Shown: positions 36,691-46,094, counted from the first letter of the stretch. The stretch: 64,000 nt of DNA from Geomonas silvestris (GCF_014193515.1 NZ_BLXX01000005.1:248001-312000); one strand, 5' to 3'. Notes: generated by a model from the letters alone, not told the origin. Numbers and translations: made by a program.

Positions 36691-37976
36691 TGCGCCACCC
36701 CCTTCAGTTTGCCGCGGAAGGAGAACGTGACGCTGCCATCCGGACGCGATTTGATGTCGGTAACCTCGGCGCCGTCCACGAGGGTTGCGGCGCGTCCCTT
36801 GAAGTCGTTGGCGGCCTGGAAGCTGCGGGCCTCACCCTTGAGGCGCACGTCGGTGCCGTCCAGCTCGGTCTCGTAGAACCCGGTCACACCGTCACCCTTG
36901 GCGACTGCGAGGTCCTTCAAGAACTTAAGGAGGTTGCTGGAAACCTTGGCCCCTTCCAGCTTGCGGATCTCGGCGCGCACCTCGGCTACCTCGTCCACCG
37001 GTTTCTTGCGCCCTGGGAAGACGTCCTTGTAGATCGCCTGGATCGACTTGTCCAAAGAGGCCACGTCGCGCTTGGCGAGGGCAAAGCGCACGCCGCTTTC
37101 GGCAAAGACCAAAAGGACTACGGCCGCGGCGAGGCCGGCGGTGAGGCGCAGCTTGCGGTAGAGCTTCTGGGTGCCGGCGGTGTAGGCGAGCTCGCCGCGG
37201 CGCAGGTTGAGGAGGCTCCCGTCGGCGCAGGCCACCGCCACCGCGTAGGCGCCGGCCAGGTCGTGGGCGGCGTGCGCGTCGTCGGCAAAGGCCTCGGCGA
37301 GCGCCGGCCGGGACTGGGCCAGGACGCCACGCTCGGTGCTGGTGCGGGCGAAGGATACTATCCGTTCCACCTTGACGCCGTGCGCCACCTCGAGGGCAGC
37401 CACGGTGCGCTCCAGTTCCTGCTCGCCGCTTCCCGGCCTAAGCGCCCTGAAGTAGATCGGTTTCGCGTCGCGGTAGGCCGCCAGCGCCTCCCCGTCGGTA
37501 ACCGCGACGGTGCCCGCCGCAGGGGCGATCTTGTCCCAGTGGTACAGCGAAGCGGTCACCGCTTCCGGCTCCAGGCCGGCTCCCTTCAAGAGCTCGATGC
37601 TCTCCTGGATCTCCTTGGAGCGCCCCCATACCGCCAGGAACCTCCCGGTCGCCAACTGAAGCGCGTCGAAGCTGAGCTCGTCGGTGTCGAGGGCGGTCTC
37701 CCCTTTGAGTTCCAAGGGGAGCAGCTCGCGCACCTTGGCGCGGTCGGTGAGCGGCAGCTCCAGCTCGCGCATGAAGAGTTGGGAGGGGGGAAGCGCAAGC
37801 ACCACGCGCCGCTCGCCCGGCACCCGCGCCGCCGCCTCCAGGAGCCGGGAGAGCTCCTCCTCGCCTCCGGTAAGCGGATGGCGCTCGGCTGCGAGGAAGC
37901 TGACGCCGCCGCGTTTGGGGCGGAAGCTGGCCAGGGTCAGTTCGTCGCGCTTCAGGGCTACGATCAATATATCCAT
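36687..37976 (-). CDS. gspL: Type II secretion protein GspL (PilM/PilN-like)
   Basis: 429 residues. The N-terminal half is an actin-like cytoplasmic domain (VVLALPPSQLFMRELELPLTDRAKVRELLPLEL), as in GspL and PilM; a membrane helix lies near residue 285 (RLTAGLAAAVVLLVFAES); the rest is a periplasmic ferredoxin-like domain. GspL recruits the GspE ATPase to the membrane. The ATG at 37976 overlaps the gspK stop as TGATG and has GGAGAG seven bases upstream. Confidence 0.87.
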   Translation of the reverse strand: MDILIVALKRDELTLASFRPKRGGVSFLAAERHPLTGGEEELSRLLEAAARVPGERRVVLALPPSQLFMRELELPLTDRAKVRELLPLELKGETALDTDELSFDALQLATGRFLAVWGRSKEIQESIELLKGAGLEPEAVTASLYHWDKIAPAAGTVAVTDGEALAAYRDAKPIYFRALRPGSGEQELERTVAALEVAHGVKVERIVSFARTSTERGVLAQSRPALAEAFADDAHAAHDLAGAYAVAVACADGSLLNLRRGELAYTAGTQKLYRKLRLTAGLAAAVVLLVFAESGVRFALAKRDVASLDKSIQAIYKDVFPGRKKPVDEVAEVRAEIRKLEGAKVSSNLLKFLKDLAVAKGDGVTGFYETELDGTDVRLKGEARSFQAANDFKGRAATLVDGAEVTDIKSRPDGSVTFSFRGKLKGVAQ

Positions 37977-38914
37977 CAGTATTCTCTCCAATAGATCGGG
38001 GTGGGGGTGCCGATGCCGCCGGCGTAGCGGACCACCGCCTCCACGACCGCGATGCTTTCTCCTACCTTGCCTTCCGAATGGATCCGGTACACGCTGCCGC
38101 TGTAGGTCACCTTGCTCCCCAGGCTGATGAAGACCGGTCCGGTGCCGAGGATGCTGCTCAGGTCGGTGGCGGTTTTAAGCGGCGTGGTCTTGCGGGCCTC
38201 GATGATCCGCTCCGCCAGGTCCGCGGTCAGGTTCTGGTCCAGCGCCATGAGGACCTCCTTGGGCGCGGTGTTCACGTTGACCAGCGTGGCGACCTCGAAA
38301 TCCGTCTTGCCGTACACCGTCACGAAGGGGCGCAGCTTGGCGATCACCTCCGGGGTGAACCCCTTCAGCAGACCGAGCTCCTCGACGGTGTCGAGGGTGC
38401 TGTTCTTCGCCTTGTAGGGGGGCTTCAGGGTGAGGTAGTAGCTGCTCTCGGCCCCCGAGGGGTGCGGCGTGTCGTTGGTGTCGACCCAGTCCAAGAGGGC
38501 GTCGGTCAACTCCGGCTGCAGTTTGAGCGTGGTAAAAAGCCGCTGGGCCATCATGGTGTAGTCGTTGGCGGTGCCGTTGGGGGGCGCGCCGTTGTTCAGG
38601 TTGAGCTTGCCGGACTCCTCCTCGATGGTGACGGTGACCGTCCCGTTGCCGGTATCGTAGCTGAACGGTTTCGCCCACTGCTCGGTGAGCGCGCTGTAGC
38701 TGGCTCCGGCGCGCAAAAGCGCCGAGTACTGCAGGAGCTGGTAGCCACCCTGGATCCCGGACTCCGCCAGGATGGAGGCCTGCTGCGAGGCGACGAAGTT
38801 GTGGCTGTGCGAGGTGTCGACGTAGACCTCGTTCACGAACTCGGCCAAGAGCGCCACCAAGAGTGCCGTCACGATGAGCGTTATCACCAGGGCGAAGCCC
38901 CGCTCGCCTCTCAT
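37976..38914 (-). CDS. gspK: Minor pseudopilin GspK
   Basis: 312 residues, the size of the large pseudopilin GspK. The short leader MRGERG is followed by FALVITLIVTALLVALLAEFV; GspK proteins keep hydrophobic Ala/Leu here and lack Glu at position +5, which is seen. The large globular domain contains GKLNLNNGAPP and a LLDWVDTND segment characteristic of the family. With GspI and GspJ it forms the tip of the pseudopilus. Overlaps gspJ by 4 bp. Confidence 0.88.
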   Translation of the reverse strand: MRGERGFALVITLIVTALLVALLAEFVNEVYVDTSHSHNFVASQQASILAESGIQGGYQLLQYSALLRAGASYSALTEQWAKPFSYDTGNGTVTVTIEEESGKLNLNNGAPPNGTANDYTMMAQRLFTTLKLQPELTDALLDWVDTNDTPHPSGAESSYYLTLKPPYKAKNSTLDTVEELGLLKGFTPEVIAKLRPFVTVYGKTDFEVATLVNVNTAPKEVLMALDQNLTADLAERIIEARKTTPLKTATDLSSILGTGPVFISLGSKVTYSGSVYRIHSEGKVGESIAVVEAVVRYAGGIGTPTPIYWREY

Positions 38915-39585
38915 GGCTGGAACCCCGGCGAGGCGACGGTGCTGAAGACCTCGCCCCCTTTAAGCGTGATGGTCACCCGGACCGTCTTCGGAATCCGGTT
39001 GTTCAGTTTGGCGTCCCAGGTCTTCACCCACTTCGAGCCGTCGTAGCACTCCACCAGGAACCCTTCGATGACGTCGATCACCGGGTACGGGGAGCTCTTC
39101 ACCGACTCCTCCAGGTACGGGTCGCGCGCCTCGCGGGTCAGGGTGAGAACCCCGTCCTTCTCGTTCACGGAGTACTTCACCAGGGTGAGGTCCGAGGTGG
39201 GCGCGGGCGTCACCCGAGGCGGCGCCAGGAAAGAAAAGGCCAGCGTCGAGGCAGGCTTTCCGTAGCTGTCCCGGTCCTCCACGACAAAGAGCAGGTTAGG
39301 GAGGTTTTTGTTCGCGCTGGGGCTCGGGTTGCCGGTGGTTCCGGTCGGGGGGGCCGGCGTGCTGGTGAGCGCGCTTGACCCCGCCTTGTAGAACATGGAG
39401 GTGATCTCGTTGTGCAGTCCGCCCAAGGTGGCAGAGATCTCGCGGCGCGATTCCATGCGCTGCCCCCCGCGCTCGCGGGCCGCGGTGACCGAGAAGTAGG
39501 TGCCGTAGAGCGCCCCGGTGAGGATGACCAGCAAGGCCAGCGCGACCAGCAGTTCAATCAGGGTGAAGCCTTGGCTATTGCGCAT
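38911..39585 (-). CDS. gspJ: Minor pseudopilin GspJ
   Basis: 224 residues. Prepilin leader MRNSQG with cleavage before FTLIELLVALALLVILTGALYGTYFSV; Glu at +5 is present. The beta-rich C-terminal domain includes LPNLLFVVEDRDSYGKPAS and a DVIEGFLVECYDGSKWVKTWD segment, fitting GspJ. It assembles at the pseudopilus tip with GspI and GspK. Its start lies within the end of gspI (11-bp overlap). Confidence 0.88.
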   Translation of the reverse strand: MRNSQGFTLIELLVALALLVILTGALYGTYFSVTAARERGGQRMESRREISATLGGLHNEITSMFYKAGSSALTSTPAPPTGTTGNPSPSANKNLPNLLFVVEDRDSYGKPASTLAFSFLAPPRVTPAPTSDLTLVKYSVNEKDGVLTLTREARDPYLEESVKSSPYPVIDVIEGFLVECYDGSKWVKTWDAKLNNRIPKTVRVTITLKGGEVFSTVASPGFQP

Positions 39586-39919
39586 TGGTCGCCACGTACT
39601 TCACCAGGTTGATCTTCTTCTTATCGTCGTCCCAGCTCACGGTAAGCCGGATCTGGCTTAAGCCGGGGACCTGGGTTTCGGTTTTTTCCCGCTCCCACTT
39701 GAGGTCGGGGTGGTCCGGGGCGAAGCTCCCCTTGGTCTCGGTCGACTTGTTGAAGTCGGGATCGTCCATTTTGGCGCGCCCCACCAGGGCCGCGGTGGTC
39801 TCCTCGTTGTCGCGTCCCACGATGGAGAGGTGGTAGTTGACCGAGGAGATCACGGTGAGCAGCACCCCCCCCGCTATGGCGAGCGCAATCATCACTTCGA
39901 GCAGGGTGAAGCCTCTCAT
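39575..39919 (-). CDS. gspI: Minor pseudopilin GspI
   Basis: 114 residues. A very short leader, MRG, then FTLLEVMIALAIAGGVLL, the standard pseudopilin helix with Glu at +5. The small C-terminal domain ends in IRLTVSWDDDKKKINLVKYV, as in GspI. It overlaps gspH by 4 bp (ATGA) and gspJ by 11 bp, showing tight coupling. Confidence 0.87.
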   Translation of the reverse strand: MRGFTLLEVMIALAIAGGVLLTVISSVNYHLSIVGRDNEETTAALVGRAKMDDPDFNKSTETKGSFAPDHPDLKWEREKTETQVPGLSQIRLTVSWDDDKKKINLVKYVATNAQ

Positions 39920-40461
39920 GACGCGTTCTCCTGCCCCACTTCCTGGCGTCCTCGCTGCACCAGCACCTTGCCGCCCGACGGGTAGGCGATCACGGTGTAG
40001 CGCTCGTCTCCCCCCTTGAGGTGGATGGTGATCAGGTCGGGGCTCCCGCCGGGGCCGAAGGGGATCGTCACCTCGCCATCGCTCACCGTCCCAAGGCGCG
40101 GCACCGTAACGTCCTCGATGCTGATCCCCTCCTCGATGAGGCGCCGGCCCATGAACTGGTCTTCCGGTGCCACCTCCTCTCCGATGGCGCTCAGCTTGAC
40201 GATGCTGGTGCTTCCTTCGCCGAGGTTCAGTTTCAAACGGTAGGTCTGCTTGGAGATGATGGCCTGGTCGTTCAGAAACCTGATGCCGGAGGCGAGGTTG
40301 CGGGCCGAGCTCTTCAGCTTGGTCGCTTCGCCAGATGGGAGGCGCGGGACCACGACGGCGGCGGCCATTGCCAGGATGACAATGACCACCATCAGTTCGA
40401 TCATGGTGAAGCCGGCTTCGCGCCGGCGCCCGCTTGTAGTTGGAGATGGTGCGGTTAACAG
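39916..40461 (-). CDS. gspH: Minor pseudopilin GspH with a probable CTG start
   Basis: 181 residues if translation begins at CTG (40461-40459). The prepilin site reads SGRRREAG then [20 protein letters not shown], with Glu at +5. The first ATG in frame (40404) falls inside this motif and would remove the leader and cleavage site. Between that ATG and the upstream in-frame TGA (40497) no ATG, GTG or TTG exists in any frame. The CTG has AGGAG eight bases upstream and gives a leader of normal length (17 residues). The rest is a beta-rich pseudopilin domain. Alternatives are a sequence error or a frameshifted leader. It overlaps gspI by 4 bp. Confidence 0.75.
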   Translation of the reverse strand: MLTAPSPTTSGRRREAGFTMIELMVVIVILAMAAAVVVPRLPSGEATKLKSSARNLASGIRFLNDQAIISKQTYRLKLNLGEGSTSIVKLSAIGEEVAPEDQFMGRRLIEEGISIEDVTVPRLGTVSDGEVTIPFGPGGSPDLITIHLKGGDERYTVIAYPSGGKVLVQRGRQEVGQENAS

Positions 40462-40564
40462 CGTCGCTGCTCCTGTAACTGCCGTCGGATCCTTTCAGCG
40501 CTCCGTTGCCGGGGAAAGAGTTGGTCTCGTTCCCGCGCTGTAGCGTCGGAAGAGTATGAATCCG

Positions 40565-40592
40565 GAACGTAGAACGTAGAACCTAGAACGTA
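40565..40592. repeat. Four tandem heptamers between gspG and gspH
   Basis: GAACGTA occurs at 40565, 40572 and 40586, and as GAACCTA at 40579, giving four uninterrupted units. It lies a few bases past the gspG stop codon, so it is transcribed in the T2SS message. Confidence 0.85.
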
Positions 40593-40598
40593 GGGTAG

Positions 40599-41042
40599 TT
40601 ACTTGAGGTTCCAGCTCTCGATGTCGGCGTTTTTTCCGTCGCCGCCGCGGGCGCCGTCGGCACCGAAGGAGTAGAGGTCGTAATCGCCGTGCTCACCCGG
40701 GGAGAGGTAGTTGTAGTCGTTGCCCCAGGGATCCTTGGGGACGTTCTTGTTCTCCAGGTACCCCTCGGCCTTGTAGTTGTTCGGGATCTTGCCGGTGGTC
40801 GGCTTGGTCACCAGCGCCTGCAGCCCCTGCTCGGTGGTGGGAAAGCTGCCGGTATCCAGCTTGTAGAGCTTCAAAGCGGTCTCGATGTTACGGATCTGCA
40901 CCTTGGCGTCGGCGACCTTCGCGTCGTCGCTGCGGCCGATGATCTTCGGTCCGACCAGAACGGCCAGGAGGCTTAAGATGACGATGACGACCATGAGTTC
41001 GATCAGGGTGAAACCGCGGCTGTCTTTCAGGTTCTTGAACAT
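40599..41042 (-). CDS. gspG: Major pseudopilin GspG
   Basis: 147 residues. Leader [10 protein letters not shown], cleavage before [20 protein letters not shown]. The core has the GspG-specific [24 protein letters not shown] segment, and [22 protein letters not shown] near the C-terminus, where calcium binds in known GspG proteins ([10 protein letters not shown] loop). It polymerises into the pseudopilus. The ATG at 41042 is preferred over one 15 bases upstream because GAGAGGT is seven bases before it and the leader is then of usual length. Confidence 0.94.
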   Translation of the reverse strand: MFKNLKDSRGFTLIELMVVIVILSLLAVLVGPKIIGRSDDAKVADAKVQIRNIETALKLYKLDTGSFPTTEQGLQALVTKPTTGKIPNNYKAEGYLENKNVPKDPWGNDYNYLSPGEHGDYDLYSFGADGARGGDGKNADIESWNLK

Positions 41043-41130
41043 GCAGGGACCTCTCAAATAGGTGGTGTGAAGATTGTTATTCTATTCAGCCGGCGGACGC
41101 GGAGGTCCGCCTGGATCGTTTGCAGCAGAA

Positions 41131-41246
41131 CTCCCCCGCCCTTGACGGGAGGGGGCAGGGGGGTGGGTGAAGCTGCCACGGAGTGACGTGGTTGCCGCTG
41201 CAGACTTCCCGCTCACCCCGACCCTCCCCCGCCAGGGTAGGAGGGT
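41131..41246. repeat. Paired REP-like palindromes between gspF and gspG
   Basis: A C-rich/G-rich arm set at 41131-41170 (CTCCCCCGCCC … GGGAGGGGGCAGGGGGG) and an inverted relative at about 41213-41246 (CTCACCCCGACCCTCCCCC …), separated by about 45 bp. This is the BIME-like arrangement of paired REPs and sits inside the T2SS operon, where it could set a boundary between platform and pseudopilin transcripts. Confidence 0.65.
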
Positions 41247-41263
41247 GATGTAGGCAAATAATT

Positions 41264-42475
41264 TTACTTAACCAGCTGGTTCAACTGGAAGATCGGGAGC
41301 AGCACGGCGAGCACCACGAAGCCGACGCACAGCCCCATGCTCAGCACCAAAAGCGGCTCCAAAAGCGCCATGGCGCGCGTCACGTTGGCGTTGAACTCCT
41401 TCTCGAAGGCGTTCCCCGCCTTGATAAGCATCTGGTCCAACTCGCCGCTCTTCTCGCCCACCGCAGTCATGTGAGTCAAAAGCGGCGGGAAGAGGACGCT
41501 CCCCTTCAAGGAGCCCGAGAGGCTTCCCCCCTGGATCAGGGTCTCGCGCGCTTGGGCCAGGAAGCTCTTGTACTCCCGGTTCACCACGGCCTCGCCGGTG
41601 ATCTCCAGCGCCTTGATGATCGGGACCCCGCTCGCCAGCAAAAGCCCCAGCACCTTGGCAAAACGCGAGAGGATCAGGCGCTGCCAAAGCGGCCCCAAAA
41701 GCGGCAGCTTGAGCAGGAACCGGTCGCGCTTCTGCAGGAAGGCCTCCTGCTTTCCCAGCTTTTTGAAGCCGAAGCTGATGGCGACACCCAGGATGATAAG
41801 GAACCACCACCCCTTGCGCACCAGGTTACTCACCTGGATTAGGAAAATCGTGATGAAGGGGAGTGTCGCCTTGCTCTCCTGGAAGACCGCCACGATCTTG
41901 GGGACCACGAAGGCGAGCAGGAAGAGCATCACCCCGCCCCCCACCAGCACCATGAGGATCGGGTAGGCAAGCGCCGTGGTCACCCGGCTCCGCACCTCGG
42001 CCTGGTCCTCCTGGAACTCCGCCAGCCGCTCCAGGACGACTTCCAGGGCGCCGCTCGCCTCGCCGGCGGCTACCATCCCCACGTAGCTCTCGGAGAAGAC
42101 CGCCGGTTCCTCGGCCAGCGACTGGGCCAGTCCCTTACCTTCGGCCAGGCGGTCGCGCACCCGCCCGAGCACACGTTTGAGCTCGCCGGGCGATTCCTGC
42201 TCCCAAAGCGTCGCCACCGCCTCGTAGACCGGCACCGCGCTCCCTAAAAGGGTGGCGAGCCGGCGGGTGGCCAAGGAGAGGTCCGGCACGCTCACCTTCG
42301 AGCTCAGGCTGAAGAGCTGCTTCGCGGCGGGCGCGTCCTGGGCTGCGGCGATCTCTTTCGCGAAGAGCCCCTTCTGCTTCAACTGCAGCCGGGCCTCGTT
42401 CTGGGTCGGCGCGTCGACGGTCCCGCTGACCTCGGCGCCGCCGGAGGTGAAGGCGCTATAGCGAAAGGTCGGCAT
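41264..42475 (-). CDS. gspF: Type II secretion inner-membrane platform protein GspF
   Basis: 403 residues, usual GspF/PilC size. Two homologous cytoplasmic domains each with LATLLGSAVPVYEAVATL- and LGLLLASGVPIIKALEI-type motifs, and three membrane helices near 170, 220 and 375. GspF is the polytopic core of the assembly platform. It overlaps gspE by 20 bp; AGGA lies five bases before the ATG. Confidence 0.94.
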   Translation of the reverse strand: MPTFRYSAFTSGGAEVSGTVDAPTQNEARLQLKQKGLFAKEIAAAQDAPAAKQLFSLSSKVSVPDLSLATRRLATLLGSAVPVYEAVATLWEQESPGELKRVLGRVRDRLAEGKGLAQSLAEEPAVFSESYVGMVAAGEASGALEVVLERLAEFQEDQAEVRSRVTTALAYPILMVLVGGGVMLFLLAFVVPKIVAVFQESKATLPFITIFLIQVSNLVRKGWWFLIILGVAISFGFKKLGKQEAFLQKRDRFLLKLPLLGPLWQRLILSRFAKVLGLLLASGVPIIKALEITGEAVVNREYKSFLAQARETLIQGGSLSGSLKGSVLFPPLLTHMTAVGEKSGELDQMLIKAGNAFEKEFNANVTRAMALLEPLLVLSMGLCVGFVVLAVLLPIFQLNQLVK

Positions 42476-44018
42476 AGTCTTCCTGGGTTACCCTCAGGAC
42501 CTCTTCGATGGTTGTCACTCCCTGGCGCACCTTCTCCAAGCCGTCTTCCCTGAGGGTCTTCATCCCCTTGGAGATGGCGTACTCCTTGATGACGCCGGCC
42601 GGGGTGCGCCGGATGATCATGGAGCAGATCTCGGAGTCGATGGGAAGGAGCTCGTAGATGCCGATCCGACCGATGGTCCCCAGGTTGAAGCATTTCTCGC
42701 AGCCGCGGCCGCGGTAGAGCACCGGCGGCACCTGGATGCCGGGGTAGTCGCGCTCCGGTGCGTAGGACTCTTTGCAGTGCGGGCAGATCACCCGGACCAG
42801 GCGCTGGGCGAGCACCGTGGAGAGCGAGGAGGCCACCAGAAACGGCTCGATCCCCATGTCGATCAGGCGGGTCACGGCGGTGGCGGCGTCGTTGGTGTGC
42901 AGGGTCGAGAGCACCAGGTGGCCGGTGAGCGAGGCCTGCATGGCGATCTCGGCGGTCTCGGCGTCGCGGATCTCGCCGATCATCACGATGTCCGGGTCCT
43001 GGCGCAGGATCGATCTGAGACCGTTGGCGAAGGTGAGGTCGATCTTCGGGTTGACCTGGATCTGTCCTACACCCTTCAGCTGGTACTCGATCGGGTCCTC
43101 GACGGTGATGATGTTCTTCTCCGGCGAGTTGATCTGGCTCAGCGCCGCGTAGAGCGTGGTGGTCTTGCCGCTGCCGGTCGGGCCGGTGACCAGCACGATG
43201 CCGCTGGTGCGTGCGAGCACCCGCTCCATGTAGGCGTCGTGCTGCGCGGAGAGCCCGATCTCCCGAAGCGACAGGATGCCGCGCTGCTTGTCCAGAAGCC
43301 TCAACACCACGCGCTCGCCGAAGAAGGTGGGGAGCAGCGAAACGCGGATGTCGACGTCGCGGCCGGCCACCTTCACCCTGATGCGGCCGTCCTGCGGCAG
43401 GCGCTTCTCGGCGATGTTCAACCCGGCCATGATCTTGACGCGCGAGGTGAGCGCCTCCTGGATCACCTTGGGGGGCGAGAGCATCTTGTAGAGCAGGCCG
43501 TCGATCCGGAAACGGACCTCCAGTTCGCGCTCGAAGGGCTCGATGTGGATATCGCTCGCGCGCTCCTTCACGGCTTGGAAGAGGATCGAGTTAAGAAGCC
43601 GGATCACCGGCGCCTCGTCGGTGAGCTCCATCAGGTCGCGCGGCTCGTTGAACGAGGTCGCAAGGGTCGAAAGCTCCTCGCCCTCCAGCTCCTCGACCAC
43701 CTCCTGGGCGCTTCCCGACAGGCGCGAGTAGATCCGGTTCACCGCGTCGATCAAGACCGGCTTCGGGACCACCACCACCGAGACGTCGGCGTCGAAGAGG
43801 CCGGCCAGTTCGTCGATGGCCAGAAGGTTGGCCGGGTCCGCGCTGGCGGCGACGATGGCTCCGTCCTCCTCGCGCAGCGGCAGCAGCAGGTTGTTGCGCG
43901 CGAAGTTGAGCGGGATGCGGTTCACCAGCGCCCCGTCGACCTTGGAGTCGTCGAGCTCCGCCTGGAAGGGGAGGCCGAGCCGCTTTGCTATCTGCTCTAT
44001 ATCAACAGTATCTGCCAT
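42456..44018 (-). CDS. gspE: Type II secretion ATPase GspE
   Basis: 520 residues. N-terminal domain, then the secretion ATPase core with Walker A GPTGSGKTTT (about 280), the Asp box MIGEIRDAETAEIAMQASLTGHLVLSTLHTND with Walker B and His box, and a four-Cys zinc module (CPHCKESY … CEKCFNLG, about 420-455). It drives pseudopilus assembly from the cytoplasm by ATP hydrolysis. It starts 45 bp after gspD; its ribosome site is weak. Confidence 0.95.
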   Translation of the reverse strand: MADTVDIEQIAKRLGLPFQAELDDSKVDGALVNRIPLNFARNNLLLPLREEDGAIVAASADPANLLAIDELAGLFDADVSVVVVPKPVLIDAVNRIYSRLSGSAQEVVEELEGEELSTLATSFNEPRDLMELTDEAPVIRLLNSILFQAVKERASDIHIEPFERELEVRFRIDGLLYKMLSPPKVIQEALTSRVKIMAGLNIAEKRLPQDGRIRVKVAGRDVDIRVSLLPTFFGERVVLRLLDKQRGILSLREIGLSAQHDAYMERVLARTSGIVLVTGPTGSGKTTTLYAALSQINSPEKNIITVEDPIEYQLKGVGQIQVNPKIDLTFANGLRSILRQDPDIVMIGEIRDAETAEIAMQASLTGHLVLSTLHTNDAATAVTRLIDMGIEPFLVASSLSTVLAQRLVRVICPHCKESYAPERDYPGIQVPPVLYRGRGCEKCFNLGTIGRIGIYELLPIDSEICSMIIRRTPAGVIKEYAISKGMKTLREDGLEKVRQGVTTIEEVLRVTQEDYADLSL

Positions 44019-44063
44019 AAGTCAGTGATCCATTTCTGTCGGGAGAAGGGGGCGGCTGTTGCC

Positions 44064-46094
44064 TTACTGCCGGGGCGGCACCGGGGCCAGGACCGGCGGC
44101 ACGGCACCCTGCGGCGGCACCGGGGCGACGACCGGCAGGGTGGTCTCCTTCAGCGAGCGCTGGTCCTTCAGCATCTGCTCCTTGATCATCAGGTCGATGT
44201 CGATGGGGGTGTCGTGCTTCACCGCGTCGCCGAAATTGTTCTTCTCGCTTACCGAAACCTCCGCCATGTCCCGGGCGTCCTTGATGATGCGCGGGGTGAG
44301 CATGATGAGGAGGTTCGTCTTGTCGCGTGAGGTGCTCTTGGTCTTGAAGAGCCAGCCGAGCCCAGGGATGTCGCCCAGGAGCGGGATCTTGCTCTCGGTG
44401 ATCTGGTCCTTGTCCTGGATCAGCCCGCCGATCACCACGGTGTCGGTGTTCTTCACCACCACCGAGGTCTTGGCGGAGCGCTTGGTGGTCCCCAGGTTCT
44501 GGGCGCTGGCGGTGCCGAAGTCCTTAACCGCCGAGATCTCCTGGTAGATGTCGAGCTTCACGTAGTCACCCTCGCTGATCTGGGGCTTGATCTTCAGGAT
44601 GATACCGGTGTCCTTCCTCTCGATCGACTGCTGCGACAGGCCGGTGGAGGTCAGGTTGGTCCCCGAGAGGAACGGGACGTTCTCGCCCACGAAGATCTCG
44701 GCCTCCTTGTTGTCGCTGGTCATCACATTGGGGGTGGAGAGCACGTTCACCGCCCCGTTGGTCTGCAGTGCCTGGAGCGCCACCGCGAAGTTTGCCGGGC
44801 TCTTGAAGACGCCGAGGTCCGGGGTGATCCCCGCAGAGGTCAGGCTGGCCAAGGAGGTACCCAGGGCCGCGGTGGCCCCCATCGGGTCGTAGGTGGCGCC
44901 GGCCGAGACCGAGCCGGTGCTGGCACCGCCCAGGAACGCCCACTGGACGCCTAGTTGCTTCGCCTTGGTGAGCGAGACCTCGGCGATCATCGCCTGCACG
45001 AAGACCTGGCGGCTTCTGCGGTCCAGTTTCTGGATCACGCCCAGGAGGTTTTGGTAGTCGTTGGGGGAGGCGAGGATCACCAGCGAGTTGGTCGCCTTGT
45101 CCGGGGTGATGCTTACCTTCCCACCCTCGAAGAGCGCCATCTGCGGGGCTGCGGCCGCGGCGGCCGGTGCGGCGCCGGCAGTTGTCGAACCCTTGATGAG
45201 TCCGTCCAGCACCTTGGCGACCTCGGTCGCCTCGGCGTTCTCCAGGTAGTACACGTTCACCTTGCTGCTGGTGGTGGGGGGGACCACGTCGATCATCGCC
45301 ACGAACTTCTTCACGTCGGCCTTGTCGCGGTCGCTGCCGAAGACGATCAGCGCGTTCAGGCGGGTGTCGGCGACCACCGTGGCGCTCGCACCGCCCCCTG
45401 CCACGCTCGCGGCCCCGGCGGGAGCGGCTCCCGCGGGCTTGGCGGCGGAACCTTTGCCCCCGAGCCAGTCCCGGACCATACTGGCCACCGACTCGGCGCC
45501 GGCATTTTTCAAAAAGACCAGTTCGGCGCCCTCGCGCGGCTGGTCGCTGTCGATGTACTTCAGGATGCCGAGGATCTTCTGCATGTTGAGCGCCGAGTCC
45601 ACCACCATGATCATGTTGGCGGCGCCGAAGGCGGAGATCTGGCCGTCCTTGGAGACCAGCGGCTGCAGGAAGCTGACCGCGTCCTGCGGGGCGATGTGCG
45701 ACAGCGGGATCACCCGCGCCTGGTAGGTGTCGTTCACCACGCTCTTCTCGCCGTCGGCGAAGACCCGCATCCCGGACTGCTTGGCGGATGCGGTCGGGAT
45801 GATCTTCATCACCTTGCCCGCCGGCACCACGGTGAACCCTTTGAGCTCCAGGACCGAAGTGAAGACGTTGTAGGCCTCTTCGTTCGAGAGCTTGGCAGGC
45901 GAGAAGACCGAGATCTTACCTTTGACCCGGTCGTCCATGATGAAGTTCTTCCCGGTCAGGTCGCTTATGAACTTGACCATGGTGGAGATGTCCACGTCCG
46001 TGAAGTTCAGCACCACCCCCTTGGCCTGGGCCAGGTTGGGCGCCATGAGCAAGAACATGAACAGGGTCAGGATGCGCGCGAATCGAGATTTCAA
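44064..46094 (-). CDS. gspD: Type II secretion outer-membrane secretin GspD
   Basis: 676 residues with a signal peptide (cleavage after LAQA). N-terminal N0-N3 domains (VVLNFTDVDISTMVKFISDLTGKNFIMDDRV starts N0), low-complexity Ala/Gly/Pro inserts within N3-linkers, then the secretin barrel (VNVLSTPNVMTSDNKEAEIFVGENVPFLSG … TVVIGGLIQDKDQITESKIPLLGDIPGLGWLF). It forms the 15-subunit-class pore through which folded proteins leave the periplasm. C-terminus is a Pro-rich tail. Second gene of the operon. Confidence 0.95.
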   Translation of the reverse strand: MKSRFARILTLFMFLLMAPNLAQAKGVVLNFTDVDISTMVKFISDLTGKNFIMDDRVKGKISVFSPAKLSNEEAYNVFTSVLELKGFTVVPAGKVMKIIPTASAKQSGMRVFADGEKSVVNDTYQARVIPLSHIAPQDAVSFLQPLVSKDGQISAFGAANMIMVVDSALNMQKILGILKYIDSDQPREGAELVFLKNAGAESVASMVRDWLGGKGSAAKPAGAAPAGAASVAGGGASATVVADTRLNALIVFGSDRDKADVKKFVAMIDVVPPTTSSKVNVYYLENAEATEVAKVLDGLIKGSTTAGAAPAAAAAAPQMALFEGGKVSITPDKATNSLVILASPNDYQNLLGVIQKLDRRSRQVFVQAMIAEVSLTKAKQLGVQWAFLGGASTGSVSAGATYDPMGATAALGTSLASLTSAGITPDLGVFKSPANFAVALQALQTNGAVNVLSTPNVMTSDNKEAEIFVGENVPFLSGTNLTSTGLSQQSIERKDTGIILKIKPQISEGDYVKLDIYQEISAVKDFGTASAQNLGTTKRSAKTSVVVKNTDTVVIGGLIQDKDQITESKIPLLGDIPGLGWLFKTKSTSRDKTNLLIMLTPRIIKDARDMAEVSVSEKNNFGDAVKHDTPIDIDLMIKEQMLKDQRSLKETTLPVVAPVPPQGAVPPVLAPVPPRQ

